From contig DATLYX010000076.1 in the NCBI GenBank assembly GCA_035574295.1, positions 1 through 64,000 on the forward strand: DNA of 64,000 bases, read 5' to 3'. Both the position numbers and the translations under genes were made by a program. The stretch is from PNAI01 sp035574295 (GTDB lineage Bacteria; Pseudomonadota; Alphaproteobacteria; Rhizobiales; Xanthobacteraceae). Shown piece by piece: positions 43,878 through 54,437 of this stretch (position 1 is its first letter; every line of letters starts with the position of its first letter). The notes under the pieces are model-generated. The model searched no databases. It was given only the letters and a program-made list of their open reading frames with translations, and was not told the origin of the DNA.

Positions 43878-44339
43878 ATGCCCTCCCGACCCTACCGCGT
43901 GGGCCGCGCCTCTGCCGGGCTTGGCCTGTTTGCCCTCAAGGAATTCAAGAAAGGCGAGTTTATCGTCCGTTACACCGGTCGCCGCGTTACCGACGAGGAG
44001 TCGGCGCGTCGCGAGGCTCGCGGCGCCCGCTACATGTTCGAGATCAACAGCCGCTGGGCGATCGACGGCTCCTCGCGCCGCAACATTGCCCGCTACGTCA
44101 ATCACTCCTGCCGGCCCAATGCCGAGGCCGTGCTGCGCCGTCCCTATCGCATCGTTTATGTCGCCCGCCGCAGGATCAAGCCGGGCGAAGAGATCACCGT
44201 GGACTACGGCAAGGATTACTTCGACGCCTACATCAAAAAGAAGGGTTGTCGCTGTACCGCCTGCCGTTCCAAGCGCGGCCTGCGCCGCTCAAAGCGCCTG
44301 CGGCGCCGTCGGCATAAACTCCGCCGCACGAGAAATTGA
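43878..44339 (+). CDS. SET-domain protein lysine methyltransferase
   Basis: The 153-residue product is an almost bare SET domain: 'GRASAGLGLFALKEFKKGEFIVRYTG' opening (seen as 'AGLGLFALKEFKKGE'), the SAM-binding knot 'NHSC' at 75-78, the catalytic 'VDYGKDYF' at 108-115 and post-SET cysteines C124, C126 and C129 ('GCRCTACRS'). A strongly basic tail (15 of the last 18 residues are R or K rich) could bind nucleic acid or ribosomes. ATG 43878 was chosen; the frame upstream shows no domain. Substrate unknown; histone-like proteins are candidates. Confidence 0.9.
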   Translation: MPSRPYRVGRASAGLGLFALKEFKKGEFIVRYTGRRVTDEESARREARGARYMFEINSRWAIDGSSRRNIARYVNHSCRPNAEAVLRRPYRIVYVARRRIKPGEEITVDYGKDYFDAYIKKKGCRCTACRSKRGLRRSKRLRRRRHKLRRTRN

Positions 44340-44400
44340 AGGCGCCGCCGTCCCGCACAGCCGCGGCCGTCGGCTACAATGGCCGGCCCGGAGACGGATC

Positions 44401-44790
44401 ATGTGTTCCCGCGTATCCCGACTGTCGTCGACCGCCGCTGCCCTGCTCATCCCTCTGGCATTGCCTACCCTGATGACCGACGCCGCACGCGCACAAGGCG
44501 CCTGTGGCAAGCTTTTGGGCAAGCAGATCACCGTGCGCGGCAACGTCACTTATGTCCAGCAACTCCAGATCGGCAACACCAAGTTCGACGTCATCATTGC
44601 GCGGACCACCGATCCCGCCTGCGGCACCATCCAGACCACCGGCAAGTGGCGCAGTTGCCAGGCAGGCATGAAATTCGTCGGCACCGGCCAGCTCCGCAGC
44701 GGCCCGGCGAGCCGCAGCGCCGGAAACATGAAGCCCGGAGCCACCGACTACGGCTTCGAGCCGATTTCCGAGGAAGGCCTTTGCCGCTGA
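44401..44790 (+). CDS. Small secreted hypothetical protein
   Basis: The 129-residue product has a signal sequence ending near 'AARAQGACG' and a mature part with 'LGKQITVRGNVTYVQQLQIGNTKFDVIIA' (hallmark 'GKQITVRGNV'), which may be a small beta domain, and cysteines at 'DPACG', 'RSCQAG' and 'EGLCR' that may form disulfides. GGAGA precedes ATG 44401. It starts 61 bp after the SET gene. Its family is not recognised. Confidence 0.75.
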   Translation: MCSRVSRLSSTAAALLIPLALPTLMTDAARAQGACGKLLGKQITVRGNVTYVQQLQIGNTKFDVIIARTTDPACGTIQTTGKWRSCQAGMKFVGTGQLRSGPASRSAGNMKPGATDYGFEPISEEGLCR

Positions 44791-44896
44791 GCTTCCACGT
44801 CAGTGCGTCGCGGTGCGCAAGTACACACGACTCCGCTTGCCGGCCTTCGTTGCTTGCCGCATTATCGCCGACACAATTTCACAATGGGGGGAAATC

Positions 44897-45190
44897 ATGC
44901 CGCTATACATTCTGTTCGTCAGTTTCACTGAGCAAGGCATCCGCAACATCAAGGACGGCCCGAAGCGCGCCAAGGCCGCCCGCGAGCTCGCAAAGAAGGT
45001 CGGAGTTGATATCAAGCAGGTTTATCTGACCTCGGGTGAGAGCGACATTTTGGTTGTGGCCGAGGCGAAAAATGCCGACAACATCGCCAAATTCGCGTTG
45101 TCCCTGTCATCGCGCGGAAACGTGCGCACGCGCACGGTCAGAGCCTGGTCGGAATCGGAGTATATCAAGCTGGTTTCGGAACTGCCCTAG
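44897..45190 (+). CDS. GYD domain protein
   Basis: The 97-residue product has 'YILFVSFTEQGIRNIKDGPKRAKAARELAKKVGVDIKQVYLTSGESDILVVAEA' in short: a ferredoxin-like fold with 'SFTEQGIRNIKD' and 'GESDILVV', the marks of GYD domain proteins of unknown function. GGGGGAAATC precedes ATG 44897. It is followed by a strong hairpin. Confidence 0.85.
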   Translation: MPLYILFVSFTEQGIRNIKDGPKRAKAARELAKKVGVDIKQVYLTSGESDILVVAEAKNADNIAKFALSLSSRGNVRTRTVRAWSESEYIKLVSELP

Positions 45191-45198
45191 AAACGCCG

Positions 45199-45243
45199 CG
45201 GTGCCGGCGCAACGCTTCCGCTTGGTGCGCCGCGCCGGCACCG
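45199..45243. terminator. 12-bp hairpin after the GYD gene
   Basis: CGGTGCCGGCGC (45199-45210) and GCGCCGGCACCG (45232-45243) pair perfectly around a 21-base loop. It lies 8 bp after the GYD stop and 46 bp before the cytochrome gene. A U-tract is absent. Confidence 0.5.
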
Positions 45244-45289
45244 TGCCTGTACCGTGACGCGGCGCAATCCTGACCCCGGGGAGATCCAC

Positions 45290-45628
45290 GTGGCCGTTGC
45301 CCGCATTATGATCGTTGCCGCGCTTGCACTCTCTGCGCTCTTGGCCGCCGCGCGCCAGGTTGAGGCGCTGTCCGCTGAGGAGCGCCGCGGTCGGGTGCTT
45401 GCCGTGCGGCTGTGTGCGCAGTGCCACGCCATCGGCAAGTCGGACGCAAGCGCCCGCCCTGCGGCCCCGCCGTTGCGGCACCTGCACAAGCGCGTGAATT
45501 TGGACACCTTTGCGAGCCGGCTGCGTCAGGGATTGATGTCCGGACACTACGACATGCCCGAGTTTCGCTTCTCGCGCGAGGATGCCCGCGCCATGGTCGC
45601 CTACTTGCGCTCAATTCAGCGGCCGTGA
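45290..45628 (+). CDS. Class I cytochrome c
   Basis: The 112-residue product has a signal or anchor (hydrophobic 5-20), the haem site C42-A-Q-C45-H46 and a distal methionine candidate in 'HYDMPEF'. GTG 45290 has GGGGAG at the right distance; an upstream GTG at 45254 is in frame but less likely. It is periplasmic and short, so it is probably a soluble electron carrier. The partner oxidoreductase is not evident nearby. Confidence 0.86.
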   Translation: MAVARIMIVAALALSALLAAARQVEALSAEERRGRVLAVRLCAQCHAIGKSDASARPAAPPLRHLHKRVNLDTFASRLRQGLMSGHYDMPEFRFSREDARAMVAYLRSIQRP

Positions 45629-45633
45629 CGCCG

Positions 45634-45903
45634 CTAGCCGGCGAGGAACTCGGCGCCGATTTCGAGGCCCCGCCGCCAGCGCACGCGGCAGAGACAGCCG
45701 TGCGCGGCGTCGCGCGTGGTGAACAGCCGGAACCGCTTCATGGTGACCGCCGACCGATCGACGACCAGTCGCACGCCGGTCGGGGAAATGTCGGAAATGA
45801 TGCATTTTCGCACCGAAAACCCCTCCTCCGGACGGATCCAGGCTGGAGTCCCCACTTTGCGCCGCGAGGCTTTCCGGGCACCGTTATTCATAGTGCGGGT
45901 CAT
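45634..45903 (-). CDS. PilZ domain protein (c-di-GMP receptor type)
   Basis: The 89-residue product has 'RKASR' (RxxxR) near residue 10 and 'DISPTGVRL' (DxSxxG) near 40, the two c-di-GMP-binding motifs of PilZ. It is almost a stand-alone domain. ATG 45903 is preceded by AGGGA. It converges with the cytochrome gene; the gap is 5 bp. Given the flagellar genes in the window, a role in motility is possible. Confidence 0.8.
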   Translation of the reverse strand: MTRTMNNGARKASRRKVGTPAWIRPEEGFSVRKCIISDISPTGVRLVVDRSAVTMKRFRLFTTRDAAHGCLCRVRWRRGLEIGAEFLAG

Positions 45904-46218
45904 GGCGTCCCTGCGCGGGCCGCCATGTCCGGCAGCCCTGTGTTTCTCCCTGCGCCGTATTACTAACCACGATCCGTTGGATTCATTTTGATCTGTTGCA
46001 TCAAATCCGCCGGTTCCCATTAGCCGAATACAAACCATCGCCGACAGCCTCGGCCTGCTGCCGCGACCGCACCACGCCACCCGAGACTTCGGCCACACCG
46101 CTGCGCGGGGACAAACCTCCGCTGCAAAAGCTAGCGGCCCAAGCGGTTTTGGATCGGCCGCATCTGCACTAACATGGTGGCCTCGAAGGTGGGTACAATC
46201 AGTTACGATGAGGGGACC
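45904..46218. other. Intergenic region upstream of the third Bug gene
   Basis: This 315-bp gap separates the PilZ gene and the divergent Bug receptor gene. I see no repeat or clear promoter. The open minus-strand frame extending to 46098 lacks PilZ character and a ribosome binding site. Confidence 0.35.
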
Positions 46219-47253
46219 ATGCGAACCTTACGGTTGAGTTTCGTCGCGATCGGAGTGCTCGCGATCGTCGTCGGCACGAACCCGGCTGCCGCACAGACGC
46301 CGGAGCAGTTCTACAAGGGCAAGACCGTGGACGTGGTGATCGGCTATCCGCCCGGCGGCAGCAACGACACCTTCGGCCGACTCCTGGCGCGCCATCTCGG
46401 CAAGCACATCCCCGGCAACCCGACTGTTGTGCCGAAGAACATGCCGGGGGCAGGTTCCTTCGTCGCCGTCAACAACATGTACAACACGCTTCCCAAGGAC
46501 GGCACGCAGATCGCCATCGGCGCGCCGACCACCGCCCTCGACGAAAAACTCGGCACGCCCAATGTCCGCTTCAAGACCGCGGAGTTCAATTGGATCGGCC
46601 GCATCGATTCGCTGATCAATATCGTGTTCATGTGGAAGACATCGCCGGTGAAGACATTCGCCGACGCGCAGAAGATCGAGTCGACGCTGTCCGGCACCGG
46701 TGTCGGCTCCACCGTCGCGATCTATCCCACCGTGACCAACAACGTGCTCGGCACCAAGTTCAAGCTGGTGATGGGCTACAAGGGCTCCGGCGAAGCCATG
46801 CTGGCGGTCGAGCGCGGCGAGGTGCAGGGCCACTCCACGTCGTGGACCGCGGTCAAGGTGGCGCATCCGACCTGGTGGCCGGAAAAAATGATCTCGATCC
46901 TGGTGCAGTACGGGCTCAAGCGTCACGCCGAGCTGCCTGAGATACCGACGGTCGTGGAACTGGCCCGCACCGACGAGGAGCGCCAGATTCTCACCGCGAT
47001 CATGGCGGCAACCGAGGTCGGCACCGCGTTCTTCACCACGCCGGGAGTGCCGGCCGACCGCGTAAGCGCGCTGCGGCGCGCCTTCGACGCCGCCATGAAG
47101 GACCCCGAGCTGCGGGCGGAAGCCGAGCGCATGAAACTCGCCGTCAATCCATTACCCGGTGAGGAGCTGCAGAAGGTCGTCACGAGCGTGAGCAATCTGG
47201 CTCCCGATCTGCTCGAAAAGGTTCGCACCGCCTACCGGGTCAAGCCCAACTGA
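46219..47253 (+). CDS. Bug/TctC-family periplasmic binding protein
   Basis: The 344-residue product has a signal sequence ending near 'AAAQTPEQ' and 'FYKGKTVDVVIGYPPGGSNDTFGRLLARHLGKHIPGNPTVVPKNMPGAGS' hallmarks ('YPPGGSNDTFGRLLA', 'NMPGAGS'). It differs from the two Bug proteins above by the longer middle region. GAGGGG precedes ATG 46219. A hairpin with a T-run follows. No TctAB genes are nearby. Confidence 0.9.
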   Translation: MRTLRLSFVAIGVLAIVVGTNPAAAQTPEQFYKGKTVDVVIGYPPGGSNDTFGRLLARHLGKHIPGNPTVVPKNMPGAGSFVAVNNMYNTLPKDGTQIAIGAPTTALDEKLGTPNVRFKTAEFNWIGRIDSLINIVFMWKTSPVKTFADAQKIESTLSGTGVGSTVAIYPTVTNNVLGTKFKLVMGYKGSGEAMLAVERGEVQGHSTSWTAVKVAHPTWWPEKMISILVQYGLKRHAELPEIPTVVELARTDEERQILTAIMAATEVGTAFFTTPGVPADRVSALRRAFDAAMKDPELRAEAERMKLAVNPLPGEELQKVVTSVSNLAPDLLEKVRTAYRVKPN

Positions 47254-48060
47254 GGCCGAAGGCAGCGGAAGCTGCGGTTACCGTTCATGCGCCAAACGCG
47301 CGCTGTGCGCGGACTCCAACGGTCCGCGCGTTTTAAGCTCACCTTGGCCAAGGATCGGGGAAAATGCGTCACGGCGTCGGGCCCCGTGTGCTCGGCGAAG
47401 CATACCAACCTTTCCGCCGCCGCGCGCGCGGCGGCGAGCCTCTCTCAACTGCTGGTCTGCACCTGCCAAGCCGCCCAGGTCCGCACTTGGTTGTCCGGGC
47501 CCGACGCTCGTGACGAAGAACTGTACTCGCGCTCTGTTACGTCGTGCTTCACTCGCGCAGGTTCGCGATCGAGCTCTGCAACTCGCTCCCGATTTCCGTG
47601 TCAGCCCTCGTGCATTCCCGCCACTTGGGCTCGCGCGAATGAGGTCACGGTCTCCTGAGTCTACACTTCATTTGGAGCGTCATCGTGAGACGGAAGCACG
47701 ACGGAGCCAAATAAATTTTTCGCGAGCCGCCTGTGCGTTGGCAGAGCGAACGCTGCTCGGTGTCCCGATCCGAAACAACACAAAGCTCATGTGCAAATGA
47801 GAACCGCGTGTCTATGACCGGCGCACGTCGATTCAGCGCAACGAAATTCTGTCCATCGGTGATTTCTCCCGATGCGCCCGTGCCTTCGCGGCGGAGGTTG
47901 TGATAGGCGTTACGCATCTTCTGGTACCGGCGTAGCGCATGTCGCATGGAGGCGCTCTGCGCTGTCCTGTGCCGCAGGAATGACAGCTCGAAAGTGTTCT
48001 TGATCGCCAAAATTTGATCGAACTTCGCAGAACTCGCCATCCGCGAGCCGCTGCCATCGG
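47254..48060. other. 807-bp region with no supported gene, possible decayed gene
   Basis: Apart from the terminator, I cannot support a gene here. On the minus strand an open frame from ATG 48040 to a stop at 47645 reads plausibly in its first part ('LRRYQKMRNAYHNLRREG'). After that stop the same frame continues with 'PKWRECTRADTEIGSELQSSIANLRE' up to 47543, which looks like a protein end. This suggests a broken gene. The composition is lower in G+C than the flanks. Confidence 0.25.
47307..47334 (+). terminator. Rho-independent terminator after the Bug gene
   Basis: GCGCGGAC (47307-47314), a 7-base loop, GTCCGCGC (47322-47329), then G and TTTT (47331-47334). The stem and short U-run fit an intrinsic terminator 54 bp after the stop. 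Confidence 0.65.
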
Positions 48061-48468
48061 TCAACCGCCCGCTTTGCCCGAATATTGCGCGTCGCTGACG
48101 TGCTCGAGCCATTCGACGTGCTTGCCGTCCAACGCCTCCTGCATCGCAATATGCGTCATGGCCATGTTCGGCGCAGCGCCATGCCAGTGTTTTTCGCCCG
48201 GCGCAAACCACACCGTGTCCCCGGCGCGCACTTCCCGGATCGGCCCGCCCCAGGTCTGCACCAGGCCGACGCCTGCGGTGATATGGATCGTCTGGCCCAG
48301 CGGATGCGTATGCCAGGCCGTTCGCGCGCCGGGCTCGAACCGTACCCAGGCGGCGCGCAGGCGCGCCGGTGCCGGCGCTTCGATAATCGGATCCTGCCAC
48401 ACGGTTCCGGTGAAATAATCGGCTGGCATGCGGCGCGAGGGCGAAGCGCCATTGGGGCGAATTTCCAT
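48061..48468 (-). CDS. Cupin-domain protein
   Basis: The 135-residue product has both cupin motifs: 'GARTAWHTHPLGQTIHITAG' (motif 1, two His plus Gln in place of Glu) and 'GDTVWFAPGEKHWHGAAP' (motif 2). Single-domain cupins of this type bind one metal; reactions vary. ATG 48468 has GGAG seven bases upstream, better than ATG 48480. Function beyond the fold is unknown. Confidence 0.87.
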   Translation of the reverse strand: MEIRPNGASPSRRMPADYFTGTVWQDPIIEAPAPARLRAAWVRFEPGARTAWHTHPLGQTIHITAGVGLVQTWGGPIREVRAGDTVWFAPGEKHWHGAAPNMAMTHIAMQEALDGKHVEWLEHVSDAQYSGKAGG

Positions 48469-48523
48469 CGTGAACTCCATTCGGTTCGGACCCGGCAAGC
48501 CTAGCGGGGCGGCTCCCGATTTC

Positions 48524-48739
48524 CTATCGCGAAAAAATCACACCTGTCGGGCCGCAATTGCGGCGCCCCGCAGCAATGCATTCGTCCGCCTTGCGTGCCG
48601 CCAGCAGCGCATCGATGAGCCAGACCGCAGCGGCAATGAACGCAATCGCGGCAGCCAGAAGAAAGACATTCCCTGCGCGTCGCTTGCGCTCCTCGCCGTC
48701 CTGCTGCGGCTCGCGTTGCTGATCGGCTGTTTTCGGCAT
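48524..48739 (-). CDS. Small single-pass membrane protein
   Basis: The 71-residue product has a charged N-terminus ('DQQREPQQDGEERKRR'), one hydrophobic segment (about 25-44) and a short tail with 'ADECIAAGRRNCGP'. It starts 10 bp after the cckA stop at 48750 on the same strand, so it may be the last gene of the cckA transcript. No family is recognised, and no clear ribosome binding site is seen. Confidence 0.5.
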   Translation of the reverse strand: MPKTADQQREPQQDGEERKRRAGNVFLLAAAIAFIAAAVWLIDALLAARKADECIAAGRRNCGPTGVIFSR

Positions 48740-48749
48740 CCGGACACCG

Positions 48750-51323
<2,574 letters not shown>

Positions 51324-51466
51324 GGCGACCTTGCGATCCGTCAGAGCGCGCAATTGAGCGTGCCCCCTTGGTGCCTCAAGCCGCGGCGTTCGCGCAAGGG
51401 CCTGCAACGCTCATTTCCCCGCCTCACACGCATCCGCCTCACACGCCTGCATTCCCCGCCGCGAAT

Positions 51467-52558
51467 TCATGATGCGTTCTGCCGCACATTTCCTGCCCGG
51501 CGGCGCAGCTTCATCACATAGCCGATGATTTCCGCCACCGCTTTGTAATGCTCCGGCGGAATTTCCTCGTCGAGGTCGACCGTTGCATACAGCGCCCGCG
51601 CCAGCGGCGGGTTTTGCACCACCGGCACATCGTTCTCCTCGGCGATTTCCCGGATCTTGAGCGCGACCAGATCGACACCCTTGGCCACACAAATCGGCGC
51701 ATTCATGCCGCGTTCGTATTGCAGCGCCACGGCATAATGCTCAGGGTTCGTGATGACGACGGTCGCCTTGGGTACCGCCGCCATCATGCGCTTGCGCATG
51801 CGCGTCTGCCGCAATTGTCGGAACCGCGCCTTGATGATCGGGTCGCCTTCCGTCTGCTTGAATTCTTCGCGCAGCTCCTGGATCGACATCTTCTGCCGCT
51901 CGTGCCATTGCCGATACTGAAACAGATAATCGCCTGCCGCCACCAGCCCAAGGATTGCCACCACGGCGCCGAGGATTTCGAGCGACAGCGATTTCGCCAG
52001 CATCAGCACGCCGCGCAGGTCCACCGTCACCAGCGTTTCGAGGCGATCCCGCTGCGGCCACAACAGTGCCGCCATGATCGTTCCGACCAGCACGAGCTTG
52101 ACCAGGCCCTTGAGCAAATTCATCAAGGCCTGTTTGGAGAACAGGCGGCGCAGACCGCCGATCAGCGAAATTTTGCTCAGCCTCGGTCGCAGCGGCTCGA
52201 CCGACCACACCAGGCGGTGCTGAATGAGGTTGCCGAACAGGGCCGCGAGCATGAGCAAGAACAGCGGGACCGCCACCGCCGCAAACGTCTCGCGGCTCAG
52301 TCGATGGGCCAGCGCGAGCGCGCCGTTCGCGCTCAGCGGAATATCGTGGGCGTTGCCGAACAGGCCGCGGAGCGTGCTGGAGAGGCTGCCCGCCACGGCG
52401 CCGGAAAAGGCGAGCAGCACCAGGGTCGCGCTGGTGATGACAAACCAGGTGTTCACCTCCTGACTCTTGGCCACATCCCCGCGCCGGAACGCCTCCTCGA
52501 GCCGCTTTTGCGTCGGTTCTTCGGTGCGCTCGGCGTCGTGTCGTTCGGCCTCGGCCAT
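51467..52558 (-). CDS. flhB: Flagellar export switch protein FlhB
   Basis: FlhB sits in the flagellar type III export gate and switches substrate class after self-cleavage. The 363-residue product has 'EERTEEPTQKRLEEAFRRGDVAKSQE'-type start ('EEPTQKRLEEA'), four membrane helices and a C-terminal cytoplasmic domain. The cleavage site normally NPTH reads NPEH here (N271). It is preceded by fliR (gap 15 bp) in the same operon. Confidence 0.95.
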   Translation of the reverse strand: MAEAERHDAERTEEPTQKRLEEAFRRGDVAKSQEVNTWFVITSATLVLLAFSGAVAGSLSSTLRGLFGNAHDIPLSANGALALAHRLSRETFAAVAVPLFLLMLAALFGNLIQHRLVWSVEPLRPRLSKISLIGGLRRLFSKQALMNLLKGLVKLVLVGTIMAALLWPQRDRLETLVTVDLRGVLMLAKSLSLEILGAVVAILGLVAAGDYLFQYRQWHERQKMSIQELREEFKQTEGDPIIKARFRQLRQTRMRKRMMAAVPKATVVITNPEHYAVALQYERGMNAPICVAKGVDLVALKIREIAEENDVPVVQNPPLARALYATVDLDEEIPPEHYKAVAEIIGYVMKLRRRAGNVRQNAS

Positions 52559-52573
52559 GGTTGAGCCGCGTCC

Positions 52574-53344
52574 TCAGCCGCTCAGGGTGAGTGTGCGCAG
52601 CACACCGCCGAAATAATCGAGGAAAGCGCCCATCATGCTGCCGACCGCGAGCAGGAGCGCAAGCAGCCCGGCGAGGATGAGCACCGGCATGCCGAAGAAG
52701 AACACCTGAATCTGCGGCATCAGCCGGGAAAGCACCCCGAGCCCGAGATTGAACAGAAGTCCCAACAGCAGGAACGGCGCCGCAAGCTGCACGCCGATCT
52801 GGAATGCGGTTGCGGTGGTGCGGGTGAACAGGGCGGCGATGTCGCCGGTGAGCAGGCTTTCGCCCGGCGCAAACAGCCGATAGCTGTCGTGCAAGGCGGC
52901 GATGATCAGGTGATGCAGATCGGTGGCGAAGATCAGCGTCACCCCCAGGATGGTGAGAAAATTTCCGACGATCAGTCCCTGCTGGCCCTGCGTAGGATCG
53001 ACCGCGGTGATAAAGCCGAGGCCGAGCTGCTGCGCCGCCACCGTGCCCGCCACCTGCAAAGCCGAGATCGCAAGCCGCGCCACCAGCCCGAGCACGGCGC
53101 CGACCAGCATCTCCTGCCCGAGCATCATCAACACCGGCCCGAGCGAAGTCAGATCGATCTGGTACGCGCTGCGATGCAGCGGCAACAGCAGTGCGGTGAG
53201 CGCGAGCGCAACCGCAAGCCGCACGCGCGCGGGTACGCTCATCTCGCCGAGGCCCGGGAGCAGCATCACCATGGTGCCGATGCGCGCGAACATCAGCATG
53301 AAGGCCGCGCCGAGCGCCGGCAGAAATGACACATCGATCCGCAC
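52574..53344 (-). CDS. fliR: Flagellar export gate protein FliR
   Basis: The 256-residue membrane protein has about six hydrophobic segments and 'FARIGTMVMLLPGLGEMSVPARVRLAVALALT' (hallmark 'GEMSVPARVRLA'), then 'GLGFITAVDPTQGQQG'. GTG 53344 is preceded by GAGGA and gives the expected length. It follows fliQ with a 41-bp gap. Confidence 0.94.
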   Translation of the reverse strand: MRIDVSFLPALGAAFMLMFARIGTMVMLLPGLGEMSVPARVRLAVALALTALLLPLHRSAYQIDLTSLGPVLMMLGQEMLVGAVLGLVARLAISALQVAGTVAAQQLGLGFITAVDPTQGQQGLIVGNFLTILGVTLIFATDLHHLIIAALHDSYRLFAPGESLLTGDIAALFTRTTATAFQIGVQLAAPFLLLGLLFNLGLGVLSRLMPQIQVFFFGMPVLILAGLLALLLAVGSMMGAFLDYFGGVLRTLTLSG

Positions 53345-53385
53345 CGGTTTAATTCCTCTCGATGACGGTCTGCGGGCTGACGCCC

Positions 53386-53649
53386 TCACCCGCCTGCGAT
53401 CCGGGCGACGATTCGCATGACATGACCGTGCATGGTTTCCGCCATGAACGGCAGCACCAGCAGGAGAGCGATGAACATCGCCAAAATCTTCGGCACGAAC
53501 ACCAGGGTCATTTCCTGGATCTGGGTGAGCGCCTGGACCAGCGAGATGACGACGCCGACCGCAAGCCCGACCAGCATCAACGGCGCCGCGACCAGCACCA
53601 GCGTCAGAATCGCGTCCCGCGCGATATCGAGCACCTCCGCCCCGCTCAT
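53386..53649 (-). CDS. fliQ: Flagellar export gate protein FliQ
   Basis: The 87-residue product has two hydrophobic helices and 'VGVVISLVQALTQIQEMTLVFVPKI', with hallmark 'ISLVQALTQIQEMTL' typical of FliQ. FliQ, FliP and FliR form the gate of the export channel. It lies between fliE and fliR. Confidence 0.95.
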   Translation of the reverse strand: MSGAEVLDIARDAILTLVLVAAPLMLVGLAVGVVISLVQALTQIQEMTLVFVPKILAMFIALLLVLPFMAETMHGHVMRIVARIAGG

Positions 53650-53669
53650 AACCCGCCCCGGTGCCCCAA

Positions 53670-53975
53670 TCAGATCGGCATCTTCATGATGTCTTCGTAG
53701 GCCTGGATCACCTTGTCGCGAACCGCGACCACGGCATCGATGGCCACTTCCGATTCGGCGACCGCGGTGACCACATCGACGATGTTGGCCTTGCCGGCGG
53801 CGAGCGCTTGCGCCTGCCGGTCGGCGTTCTGCCCCGCCTCGTTCACGGCGGCGAGCGCCCCTTTGAGGAGATTGCCGAAGTTCTCTCCCGAGGCGACCTC
53901 GCTTCTTTGCAGGTTGGATTCGGTGAGCCGGGCCAGGCTGGCATAGGCCTGGGCTGCGGTGCTGGGTGAAGGCAT
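53670..53975 (-). CDS. fliE: Flagellar hook-basal body protein FliE
   Basis: FliE links the MS ring to the rod. The 101-residue product ends 'ESEVAIDAVVAVRDKVIQAYEDIMKMPI', whose 'VRDKVIQAYEDIMKMPI' is the diagnostic C-terminus. It follows flgC by 13 bp and precedes fliQ by 20 bp. Confidence 0.94.
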   Translation of the reverse strand: MPSPSTAAQAYASLARLTESNLQRSEVASGENFGNLLKGALAAVNEAGQNADRQAQALAAGKANIVDVVTAVAESEVAIDAVVAVRDKVIQAYEDIMKMPI

Positions 53976-53988
53976 CTAGCTCTCCCGA

Positions 53989-54399
53989 TCAGGATTTGAG
54001 GATGTCGAGCGTGCGCTGGATCATCCGGCGCGAGGCGGTGATGACGTTGACGTTGGCCTCATACGAACGCTGCGCCTCGCGCATGTCGGTCATTTCGATC
54101 AGCGGATTGACGTTGGGGTATTTGACGTTGCCGTTGGCGTCCGCCGACGGATGCCCCGGCTCGTATTTCTGTCGGAAGTCGGACGGATCGGTGCGCACGC
54201 GGCCGAGCGTGACGACCTGCGCGCCGAGCGCGCGGTCGACTTCGGTGCGGAAGGTGACGACCTTGCGCCGATAGGGATCGGCGCCCGGCTGCGCCGCCGT
54301 GGAGTCCGCATTGGCCAAATTCTCGGAGATGATGCGCATGCGGCCGGCCTGGGCGCGCAGGCCGGACGCGGCGATGGCGATCGATTTCAGAAAGTCCAT
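53989..54399 (-). CDS. flgC: Flagellar rod protein FlgC
   Basis: The 136-residue product has the rod-protein N-terminus 'AASGLRAQAGRMRIISENLANADST' and the C-terminal 'YEANVNVITASRRMIQRTLDIL'. ATG 54399 is preceded by AAAGGAT; an in-frame upstream start at 54441 is less likely. It is the second gene of the flgB operon. Confidence 0.95.
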   Translation of the reverse strand: MDFLKSIAIAASGLRAQAGRMRIISENLANADSTAAQPGADPYRRKVVTFRTEVDRALGAQVVTLGRVRTDPSDFRQKYEPGHPSADANGNVKYPNVNPLIEMTDMREAQRSYEANVNVITASRRMIQRTLDILKS

Positions 54400-54437
54400 G
54401 ATCCCGATCCTTTGCGTTTTGTGTGCAAGGTGTGGTG

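Noticed and set aside
47287..47658. Plus-strand frame after the third Bug gene
   Set aside because: It begins next to a terminator hairpin, has no ribosome binding site, and its Ser/Arg/Cys-rich product resembles no family.
48295..48345. tRNA-like GGGCTCGAACC word
   Set aside because: It lies within the cupin gene and there are no cloverleaf arms around it.
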